Made by a program: the position numbers and the translations under genes
The notes under the pieces: model-generated
Seen by the model: only the letters and a program-made list of their open reading frames with translations
What the model was told of the DNA's origin: nothing
The model's database searches: none
In this document: positions 31,301 through 38,717 of the stretch, piece after piece
Layout of the letters: each line of letters begins with the position of its first letter
How positions within the stretch are numbered: position 1 is the stretch's first letter
Origin: Centrapalus pauciflorus
Taxonomy: Eukaryota; Streptophyta; Magnoliopsida; Asterales; Asteraceae
Assembly: GCA_020465985.1 (NCBI GenBank)
Contig: JAANYP010004814.1
Location: 62,001-126,000, forward strand
Length of the DNA stretch: 64,000 nt
Direction: 5' to 3'

Positions 31301-31387
31301 GAAGCCAGGAAGTTCCAAAAGGTAGTTAAAGTTTGTATAGATGCTGGATTATATGCAGGTAGTAGTATCTATAGCTCTAGTACTTAA
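28370..31387 (+). CDS. Sirevirus ORF3 (env-like position, 1005 aa, intact)
   Basis: I start at ATG 28370; the frame is open upstream to 28328 but without an ATG. Residues 1-240 form a compact domain with FLAESRIGHALWHNVQ, GQWRFLAHVFMVCFAAKK and LLLYPRFIMMLIRHFLPNLP, of the kind found in ORF3 proteins of plant Sireviruses. A Gln tract encoded by CAA/CAG lies near residues 274-296, followed by acidic low-complexity sequence, a coiled coil near residues 520-605 (ANLDKENANLKKIVEHVQEE), more acidic sequence, and a basic C-terminal domain (about 750-1005: FKKEEKKDRLKMKKKMRV, HLINLSKDDLKKLHDQPIFF). I see no signal peptide and no clear membrane anchor, so an envelope role is unproven. It stops 46 bp before the 3' LTR. 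Confidence 0.88.
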   Translation: MAIRAFVPKHNMVLNPDMNLPEAQGFREVLDFLAESRIGHALWHNVQLVLPYIHQFYDHLQVDCSVTPTVLRTRIEGQPLVFSADMIRQVLQLGTQEQEAGPIEFPMNIRQAAFQRMGYSLDVTKVSYMKSGLIGQWRFLAHVFMVCFAAKKAGFDYIVAKIQSGIVAMVYNRPYSFSEMIFSEFVHQISAPENQQLLLYPRFIMMLIRHFLPNLPITNDFQSVAILDKRIFADCSSHRGRLAVPVARPLFGAIVDRDFQAPEDANWAGVVEFPQQQQQQQQQQQQQQQRQQQQQPRARPRDPRRRQRPASSQIPATRPSTSQQPEVTEAEPSNVAREAEELSQTLNEIWEAGPHANEDVAAALVGELLSPPADEDDIFRDVEEYEPEGADDGLTSSDSESESAEVPAAAVPDIQIGTYGSRLIINEGGSRRRVDRELEESDFEEEEVAQLVTRQRAKRHRFMQGSSSAPVDQPEIPQHQEPQTTCPPPPPPQDELYIPSPFIPTPIQSIPSTSTTYTDNQRFLQLKARVDFQNVQILSLTKAIGEIQTHNANLDKENANLKKIVEHVQEENVALKTFVCDQSAEIRSMRSLIEQLMKNLQAQGETSCRNQEVQRRDDNEGDDPGANKEIESVDFPAAQVTQIQGEPSTEGEEGGSGKEAGSSRVLDSEMIDALKDIEEELMDFDDEKEELEEGEFIPEEVVDWKSDDEVLDDEDDQVNEVIINSQPVTELYEGQNHNVIDINYIKVASVEDKELEEAEKEPSRTDLINLWFKKEEKKDRLKMKKKMRVPGAGNFSGGIISWFFDKELQLFILKRRDGLQYLRRTLKAFNSLPKIEVKELAWKELINIGEDQYAEVVARIIRKEGRSGKFERLKPRTGKRVEDQSRIDPHTGRPWARMEYKPVRCLKKVPMKSMPQNVLSNMKWWYLEIDTAEAIMEDQDEQVILKVYDPLHLINLSKDDLKKLHDQPIFFTEPWRSEARKFQKVVKVCIDAGLYAGSSIYSSST

Positions 31388-31420
31388 ATTTGATGTAATG
31401 TAAATAATTAGAAGCTATCG

Positions 31421-31433
31421 TCAAGGGGGAGTC
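31421..31433 (+). other. Polypurine tract of Sirevirus element
   Basis: TCAAGGGGGAGTC sits immediately before the 3' LTR start TGTTGGTACACC. Confidence 0.88.
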
Positions 31434-32094
31434 TGTTGGTACACCCTGTGTGACGATAGCAGTCTAATCGATCTGCATTATGGTTTAAGTAATATTCTGA
31501 GTATTAACAAGTGTTTTGATATATATGTTTAATATGTGTTTGTCTGTTATTGATTGTGTGTTTGAACTTGATGTAACATATTACAAGAAGTTCAAACATA
31601 AAGGTCAAAGATTAACTCAAGCATAAGTTAAAACATAAGTTTCATCACTTAAGAGTTTAAGTGTTTTTGGCTAGATTCGAATTACCTAAGGGAATACATT
31701 CGAATCTGAGATAGATTCGAATGAGACCTTAGATTCGAATGGGCTAGATTCGAGGATGTCAATATGGACAGACTCGAATGGGCCTTGGGCCAGATTCGAG
31801 GTTGGCCCACAACAGTCTTGAATCAGGGTCTATAATTAGGGATAGACTCGAATATTTAGCAGACTTTTTGCAGAATTCGTGAGGGATTAAGCAAAGGGCG
31901 ATCTCGAGTTTATCAGCTAGGTGAGTGCCGTTTCGGAGAGAATTAGTACGTAGGATCGTTCGTGTGTCGTTCGTTCAGCGTCTAATAGTCTCCGTGTTCC
32001 GTTGGTTGAGAGTTGTCCGTCTAACCGTCAACGAGGATTCCGCACTCGTTCACGGATCCGCGTCTAGATAGATCTTGCAGTCGTAGACCTTACA
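31434..32094 (+). repeat. 3' LTR of Sirevirus element
   Basis: It differs from 18561-19220 by about two substitutions and one inserted A by eye. It carries the same TATA-like and donor-like motifs. Confidence 0.95.
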
Positions 32095-32770
32095 GTTTTA
32101 TCGTCTAGTTACCGCTTCCAGATGCTTTATATACTCTGGATATGATTTCCAAGTCGTTATATCCTCTGGTTACAGCTTCCAGACGCTTTTTCAGACCGTT
32201 ATATCTTTTGGATACACCTTTTCAGGCATTTTATATCTTCTTGATACGGCTTCCAGGCCGTTATATCTCTTGGATTCAGCTTTCCAGGCGTTTTATATCT
32301 TCTTGATACGGCTTCCAAGCCCTTATATCTTTTGGCTACAACTTTTCAGGCGTTTTATATATTCTTGATACGACTTTCAGGACGTTTATATCTTCTGGTT
32401 ACAACTTCCAGGCCCTTTATATATTCTGGATACGACTTCTACGCCGTGATATATTCTGGTTACATATATATTCTGGTTACACATGCATTCGATGTATTAC
32501 ATATATGGCTTTCAAACCACTATATCGCTTTGGCCATGGCTATCAGGCCATTTATATCTTCTAGATTTGGTTTTCAGACCGTTTATATATTCTGGTTACG
32601 ACTCTTCAGACAGTTTATATCTTCTAGTACGGCTCTTCAACCCTTTATATATTCTGGTTATGATTTTCAGGCCAATTATATCTTCTGGTGGCATTTCCCC
32701 AGGCGCTTTATAAATTCTGGATAATATCTCTACGTTGTTTATATATGGATTTCCAGGATGAAAATATCTT
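32095..32770. repeat. 31 bp minisatellite, right part
   Basis: About 21 degenerate units. The consensus has drifted from the left part (more TATATC, fewer CCCTCC), suggesting the array already had a gradient of variants before it was split, or evolved after. Confidence 0.85.
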
Positions 32771-32858
32771 TTAGCTCCCGTTGGTATCAGGTAAAGCAGG
32801 ATTTATATAAGTCCAAAGAAATCAGTTTTGGAACCAATGACTTCGGACTTGGGGGACT
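32095..32858 (+). mobile_element. Tat/Retand-type 3' UTR fragment (piece 3) with polypurine tract
   Basis: It resumes the minisatellite of 18150-18560. Units here are built on CTTCCAGGCCGTTTATATCT plus TCTGGTTACGA with a period near 31 bp, up to about 32770. It ends with the purine-rich TCGGACTTGGGGGACT directly before an LTR start. Confidence 0.75.
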
Positions 32859-32966
32859 TGATTGTATAGTCCATTTATTAAGTATTGTGTGGCCCATTTA
32901 TTAACCTTTGGGCTTCTCTTGGCCCAACCCATCTTCTTGAAACCCTAAAGCCCATTTCTTGGTGCC

Positions 32967-32974
32967 TATAAATA
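32967..32974 (+). promoter_or_regulatory. TATA box of Tat-type LTR
   Basis: TATAAATA, with transcription expected near 33000. Confidence 0.6.
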
Positions 32975-33061
32975 CTCCTCTCTTTTATGAGAGAAGGGAC
33001 TTTTGGACGGTGCTTCTTTTGTCTCTAAAAGACTGCACCCTTAACTTCTCTCACACTCCAC

Positions 33062-33295
33062 CTGGTGACTGCTGCACCTGGAAAACCCACCATCAGTTCC
33101 AGGCGGTTTTTCCAGGAGGTTTCCTTTTCTCCACGCACCTAGCTTCATCAACAGCAGCACCTGGACTACATACCATCAGTTCCAGACGGTTATTCCAGGA
33201 GGTTTTCCTTCCTTAATATGCCTTGTATCATTAACAGCAGCACCTGGACTACACCACCATCAGTTCCAGGCGGTTATCATCCACCTGACGGGAAC
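33062..33295. repeat. 83 bp tandem repeats in Tat-type LTR
   Basis: GCACCTGGA recurs at 33074, 33157 (in the longer AACAGCAGCACCTGGACTAC form) and 33240, each followed by CCATCAGTTCCAGRCGGTT and, in two units, TTCCAGGAGGTTTTCC. The region is downstream of the TATA box and so within the transcript. Confidence 0.82.
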
Positions 33296-33558
33296 TTATC
33301 TTCCCTCATGTGGATCTCTCTTTCTATTTATTCTCTCATAACATATATTGTTACACACATACACACACACATTTATTGTGATATATTACATCACCGGTCA
33401 TATTCTGACTTGGCTGTTGGAGGTGGCACCCGGGGCTCACGCCGTGGGCCCACTTCTAACGAGATTCTACATGTTTCAGCCTTGTTCCAAGCTCGGGTTA
33501 GACAAGGAACGACTACATCTCACGTCTGAACCGACCCGACGGGAAAAAGGTTTGAACA

Positions 33559-33862
33559 GATAGGTTCCAAAATTTTGAATCCATATTTTGTAGCTCACTC
33601 CTCGGGCAATATTCATCAGTCATAATTTTTTTCAACTTTGCCCACGGGAGTTGATACGCTATGTCAATGTTGACTGACTATACGTACGAGTTCCACCATG
33701 TGAGAGCACCGTCTTGGAGGGCGTGGGTGGCAAAATTCACTTTGTTGTCCTCCGCGCAGTTGCTTACGCGAAAGATAGATTCCAATTTTTCAAACCAGCA
33801 TGTCAAGCCAACAGCACCCTCTGTGCGCTTAAAGTATCGAGGTTGGCAACTTAGGAACCCTT
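33559..33862 (-). pseudogene. Gypsy gag fragment interrupted by the Tat-type LTR
   Basis: The minus strand reads, in one frame with one internal stop, FLSCQPRYFKRTEGAVGL, WFEKLESIFRVSNCAEDN, KVNFATHALQDGALTWWNS and LKKIMTDEYCPRSEL. This is the capsid core of a chromovirus gag. It ends at the LTR boundary at 33558, where the frame reads FWNL, so the Tat-type element appears to have inserted into an older gag. No zinc knuckle is present. Confidence 0.78.
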
Positions 33863-33977
33863 AAAAACTACAACCTCATACATAAGAGGGTCAGGGTTTT
33901 CCCAAAAAATTTTCAGTATTACATAACATAAAGATACATTATGTTAGCAAGTCCTAGAGAAACATTGTTACTATATA
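33863..33977. other. Unassigned stretch
   Basis: AT-rich sequence between the gag fragment and the next LTR copy. I see nothing in it. Confidence 0.4.
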
Positions 33978-34767
33978 GGATGATAGGGTTGGGATACGGA
34001 CAGGGAACCGAGACTTGAGGAGTGAGATTTCAGGGTCAGGTGAGTTTGCATGTTTTTCTGAATACTTGTACGAGTATTTATTTAATACTTGCATGATCTT
34101 TTTACTAATCTTTTTACGAGATTACTATGAGTTTTATACAAGTTTTATTATGAGTATTATCATGCTTGTATTATCGAGCTTTTCTGATAACTGTGTTTTA
34201 TTATATGAGATTTGGGACACATGAGCTACCGTAATAATAAAGTACGCGGCTGGGCAGTGGTCGGGTCGCCCTCGATTTCCTTTTGATTTCCTGACGACAG
34301 CTTTTTGCGGTCTAGGAATTTTGGTACTTGCATTTATCCACACGGGATGAGTACCTAGTTTGAGCTACCTTGTGGGATCTCACATATTTGTTCAGTAGAG
34401 AACATTGAATACTTTACTACTGAGTTTACTATCTTTTACTGAGTTTTTAATAATCGTACTACTAACACTTGCATTCTCACCAGCGTTAGCTGACCGTGTG
34501 TTTTAAATGTGGGTGTATCTCAGGTGATCAGAGTTCTAGTAGGCCTACTGGACCCAAGTAGGTTTACATCTTCAGAGTTCGAGGAGTTAGACACCTTTCT
34601 TAGAGGTAGTTATATTTTGGGGATTGTATATATATACTTCGGACATTGTGTAAGTAACTTAACCAGGGATTTTCGTGACTTATAATGTAAATTAAAGTTT
34701 AAATTATTGGGTTTTCCATGTGTTTATATGGGGAATATCTAGGGATAATTTTATTATATTTCTGTGC
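33978..34767 (+). repeat. Truncated 5' LTR copy of remnant
   Basis: Matches about 36010-36785 with many substitutions and small indels. It stops at TTTCTGTGCATG and continues directly into integrase coding. Confidence 0.78.
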
Positions 34768-35126
34768 ATGGAGATGATATGATTTTTGTTATTGCTGATC
34801 GGCTCACAAAGAGCACTCATTTCTTAGCTGTCCGCGGGACTATGTCGATGGACCAATTAGCGCGCCTCTACATCAGCGAGATAGCGGTGAGTCACGGAGT
34901 TCCGATATCGATTACGTCTGATAGAGATAGTGATTTGCCTGTTCGTGTCACGATTTTGGCAGAGTTTTCAGAGACAGTTAGGCACCCGAGTTCAGTTGAA
35001 TACGACTTATCACCCTCAGTTAAGGGGTCAGACAGAGCGGAGAAACAGACGTTGGAGGACATGCTTCGAGCCCGTGTTATTGATTTCGGGGTAGCTGGGA
35101 TTTACATTTACCGCTTGTCGAGTTAG
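34768..35126 (+). pseudogene. Integrase core fragment
   Basis: Starts abruptly at the LTR junction: DDMIFVIADRLTKSTHFLAV, then MDQLARLYISEIAVSHGVPI, SITSDRDSD (second catalytic Asp), then drifted sequence and EKQTLEDMLRARVIDFG. The zinc finger and first catalytic Asp are absent. Frame breaks continue beyond 35126. Confidence 0.82.
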
Positions 35127-35760
35127 CTTATAATAACAACTTCCACGCGTTGACATGCCTCCTTTTAAGGCACTCTATGGGCCAAGGTTCTTGACTCCGG
35201 TATGTGGGGTGAGCTTGGGGAACACCCTATCAGCGGGCAAGAGATTCTACAGGATACTATTGACAAGGTCGCCATGATTCATGAGTGGATTTGGACAGCT
35301 CAGAGCCGGCAGAAGAGTTATGCTGATCGCCGGATGTCAAAGTTAGAGTTCCAGGTTGGAGAGTCCATGATGTTGAAAGTTTAGCCCCGAAAAGGGGTTA
35401 TACGATTTAGAGATGGGGTAAGCTTGGTTCGCACTATATTAGGCCGTTTGAGGTTGTCGACAGGATTGGAGATCAGGCTTGTCGCCTGAATTTGCCCCCA
35501 GAGTTATCTGGAGTTCATAATGCGTTTCACGCCAGTCACCTCCGTAAGTGTTTGGCCAGTAACCAGAGAGTGCCATTGTCCGAGATTGAGGTTGAAGATA
35601 AACTCTTGTACGTCGAGCAGCCTCAGGCAGTGACAGACAGAAAGGTGAGCAAGCTATACAACAAAGAGATGGCATTGATGTTAGTATAATGGAAGAATCA
35701 TAAGGGTACCAGCTTCACTTGCGAGCTAAAGTTAGAAATGCGTAGCTTTTATCATCACCT
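35127..35760 (+). pseudogene. Integrase C-terminus and chromodomain remnant
   Basis: Broken frames read EWIWTAQSRQKSYADRRMSK, LEFQVGESMMLKV, then PPELSGVHNAFHASHLRKC, VTDRKVSKLYNKEMALMLV and a decayed chromodomain end (WKNHKGTSF). At least three frame changes or stops are present. Confidence 0.78.
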
Positions 35761-36830
35761 ATTTGCATCGAGTTAGATTCTGATATGAGCTCGGGCCGCG
35801 TCGTGATGAGCACGACCGCGATGGGGATATTGACTGAGATCGATTGAGCGCAGACGCGATCCGGCTAAGGTTTAGGGTTAGGGTTTTGGGCTACGCGAGT
35901 CATGTGTTTCATTATTCGAGTTTGTGTGTGTTGGGAATCGTGTAAAGAGTTATTGAGTTGTGTTTGTGATATTGGGTTACTATATTGTGATTTCAGGGTC
36001 TCGAGTTGATAGCGTTAGGATACGGGCAGGGAACCGAGACTTGAAGAGTGAGCTTTCAGGTCAGGTGAGTTTGCATGTTTTTCTGAGATACTTGTACGAT
36101 TATTTATTTAATACTTGCATGATCTTTTTCCTGAGATTTTTTCGAGATTACCATGAGTTTTATACGAGTTTTATTATGAGTATTATCATTCTTGTATTAT
36201 CGAGCTTTTCTGAGAACTGTGTTTTATTATATAGGATTTGGGACACATGAGCTACCGTGATATTAAACCGCGCGGCTGGGTAGGGGTCGGGTCGCTCCCG
36301 ATTCCCTTTTGAGGTCCTGACGACTACTTTCTGCGGTCTAGGGATTTGGGTACGTGGATTTATCCACACAGGATGAGTACCTATCCAGAGCTACCTTGTG
36401 GGATCTCATATACTTGTTCAATAGAGAACGCTGAACACTTAACTACTGAATTTACTATCTTTTACTGAGTTTTTAGTAATCGTACTACTAACACTTGCAT
36501 TCTCACCAGCGTTAGCTGACTCTGTGTTTTAAATGTGTGCATATCAGGCGATAAGAGTTGTAGTAGGCATGTTGGACCCAAGTATGTTTACATCTTCAGA
36601 GTTCGAGGAGTTAGATAACCTTTTAGAGGTAGTTATATTTTAGGGATTGTATATTCATCCTTCGGATATTGTGTAACTTAACCAGGGAATTCCATGACTT
36701 ATGATTTAAATTAAAGTTTAAATTGGTTCCCATGTGTTATATGGGAAATATCTAGGGATTATTATATTATATTTCTGTGGATGTGGTGTCATTTACGTGG
36801 CATTTGAGAGTAGTTCGAGGGTGTTACATT
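35761..36830 (+). repeat. 3' LTR copy of remnant (left edge uncertain)
   Basis: The homologous part begins near 35985. I could not find a TG start, so the left edge is approximate. It contains AGGGTTAGGGTTTTGGG near 35876, which is ordinary LTR sequence and not a telomere repeat array. Confidence 0.6.
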
Positions 36831-38417
36831 AAAACTCATATGTAAACAACAAATGAGTTGTTAGACCTTTCGGCTTGTAAACAGTATTCTGGGGGTTCAA
36901 AACTCCGAATTAAATTATGAAGATTTCTAGATCTTTAGTTAAGACATATATCTAAGTTCTGGAAAACGAGTCACCTCATTTCGTTAAGTTTTGAGTTAGT
37001 TATAATTTTTCAAAGTTGATGTAATGTTTCTGCATGAAAAATCTGATTTTCACTAACTTTGTAACAAATTGTGATTCTTGTTGTTTATCAAAAAACCATA
37101 TATGTGTATAAAAGGTCATGAACTCAATTATAGATCTTGTTTTCAAAATATTTAATACATACCTTGTGTTTTCATACTTTTATAAACACATGTAAAGTTG
37201 CAAACTTTAAAGTAAAACCTACTTTGCTCAGGAACTTGGTTTTTGAAGTAACTTGTTGTGGGTGATTTTGTATTATGCAAGACATAATATAACATAAATA
37301 AAAGAAGTAGATGGTGTAGTTTTCACTTACATAGTGAAGAAAGAAAGCAAATGTGTATGAGAAAAGATTTTGAATTTGTTGCACACAAGAATTTCTTGAA
37401 TACTTGAAGAACAATTGAAGAAAATTTTGGTGTTTATGGGTGTGTGCTTGGCCGGGTTTGAGAAGAGAGAAAAGAGAGGGTTTTTTCTCTTGCAAGGTGT
37501 GAAATGAATGAACAAAATGATCATCTATTTATAGAGGGGAAAAGAGTCTTGCAAATGATGAAAAAGAGTGGGAGGTTGAGTGTAAATCAAAGTGAAGGAA
37601 GAGGGCATGTTGATGGAAGATGGGAGATGAGATTTTAATAAAAAAAAAAAAACCAAAACTCGAATGGGAGGGGAGGGGAGGGCCTAGGGTTGCCGGCCCT
37701 TAGGGCTTTTGACAAAGAAATTTTAATTTTTAAAATATAAGTATTTAAAATATATTTCTATGTATTTACATATTTATGTATTTCTATAAGTACTTGTTAA
37801 ATAGAATACATTAGTTTAATAAAAATGTTTTTGTCTTGCATCATTTAAGTTTTAAAATTGTTAATGCCTAATGAATGTTAACAATTCTGAATTAATCATG
37901 CAACACACATAATTCAACTAATCACGTTGTAAGTTGATCAAATTAATTTTTCGTTGTTTCACCGCATCACACCGATGAAATTTGTTTCTGTTTTGTAAGG
38001 AAAATCCTTATGATTTTGCTAACATCTTGATTTAATAACAATCACTCTTAATTGGATGACGGGTGCTAACCTGATTTGTTGTCGGTTGTTTTAATTTTGA
38101 TCTAATCAACTAAAGTATGCAATTATTTATCACTATTATGAGTATATAAAAATGTAATAAATATATATTAATTATCGTTTAATAATTATTATTTGCACTT
38201 TGATTATCACTATTTGACAATTTAACCCCTCCATATCTGATATTGCAATTAAGTCTTTGTTTAATTGATTGCTTTAATTAATAATCAGATTATTAATTAA
38301 ACCTTATAAATGACATCTTATATCATTAATGCTCGTATAATACGCACACTTGTTTGTTGACACTAATCGATGGGACCCTCTGGTGATGTCAATTTGGCAC
38401 ACTTGTTTGTTGACACT
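36831..38417 (-). mobile_element. LTR-like repeat with minus-strand promoter
   Basis: No coding frame. On the minus strand TATAAATAG at 37533-37525 is followed by a C/T-rich leader with CCCTCTCTTTTC and CCGGCCAAGCACACACC, like the start of many plant retrotransposon transcripts. AT-rich sequence lies on both sides. The termini are not defined. A 23 bp direct repeat (GGCACACTTGTTTGTTGACA, variant at 38342) flanks 38360-38395. Confidence 0.4.
37525..37533 (-). promoter_or_regulatory. TATA box, minus strand
   Basis: TATAAATAG on the minus strand upstream of a CT-rich transcribed leader. Confidence 0.45.
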
Positions 38418-38717
38418 AGGTATGTTTGGTTTGAAGAATTTGAAGACCTCATTTAGGATTTGGATTTCAAAATACTTATGTGTCATGTTTGGTTGAAAAA
38501 AAAAAGAGAGGAATCTGATTTCATTTAGTATTTGGTATTCCCCCAAGCTCCTCTTTTCATCATACTCCCTTTACACCAACTATTATATAATCCATAAAAC
38601 TAAGCTTTTTATGATCTTTCATTTTTTAGTTCTAAAATTTTAAAATTCTGTCATATTAAAATCCTATCATTTTCTAATGTTGTCATATCAAATTCCTTCA
38701 ATCCAAACGACATCTAG
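38418..38717. mobile_element. MITE-like element with about 28 bp inverted termini
   Basis: The left end TGTTTGGTTTGAAGAATTTG and the right end CAAATTCCTTCAATCCAAAC are inverted repeats of one another with few mismatches. The AT-rich interior of about 240 bp has no coding. The TGTTTGG terminus resembles Tourist/Harbinger-type MITEs; the duplication (possibly CTA) is uncertain. Confidence 0.6.

Larger units (their letters stand above)
18561..32094 (+). mobile_element. Sirevirus-type Ty1/Copia retrotransposon with third ORF (13.5 kb)
   Basis: LTRs 18561-19220 and 31434-32094 begin TGTTGGTACACCC and end GACCTTACA. An initiator-Met primer site, a large two-knuckle gag, Copia-order pol (protease-integrase-RT-RNase H), a 2.2 kb spacer and a 1005-codon ORF3 follow, then a polypurine tract. 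The flanks read ATTTT (18556-18560) and GTTTT (32095-32099), a 5 bp duplication with one mismatch. Only about three differences are visible between the LTRs, so it is the youngest complete insertion here. Gag and pol are nevertheless broken. The element split a minisatellite of the Tat-type 3' UTR. Confidence 0.93.
32859..33558 (+). repeat. 3' LTR of Tat/Retand-type element (about 700 bp)
   Basis: Starts TGATTGTATAG after the polypurine tract. The end at GTTTGAACA (33558) is set by the return of older gag sequence at 33559; no second copy is in the window to prove it. TATA box CTATAAATAC is at 32966-32975. Three 83 bp tandem units lie downstream of it. Confidence 0.7.
33978..36830 (+). mobile_element. 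Deleted chromovirus remnant (LTR - integrase - LTR)
   Basis: Two related segments, 33978-34767 and about 35985-36830, share GGATACGG(A/G)CAGGGAACC, GTTTGCATG, the block CTTGCATTCTCACCAGCG and other stretches, and act as LTR copies. Between them are integrase fragments only; gag, protease, RT and RNase H are gone. The right copy ends GAGGGTGTTACA, the usual Tekay-like LTR end. Neither end shows a recognisable target duplication. Confidence 0.78.

Noticed and set aside
28370..31387. ORF3 as a host coiled-coil gene
   Set aside because: It lies inside the LTR-bounded element, ends 46 bp before the 3' LTR and is in the ORF3 position of Sireviruses.
32332..32724. Aromatic-rich repeat protein of 130 residues
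   Set aside because: It is a chance open frame through a 31 bp minisatellite.
35870..35892. Interstitial telomere repeat (AGGGTTAGGGTTTTGGG)
   Set aside because: Only one or two degenerate units, inside LTR-like sequence; not a telomere array.
37172..37524. Minus-strand reading frames of about 107 codons
   Set aside because: Low-complexity Phe/Ser/Lys composition in an LTR-like leader; no domain or conserved motif.
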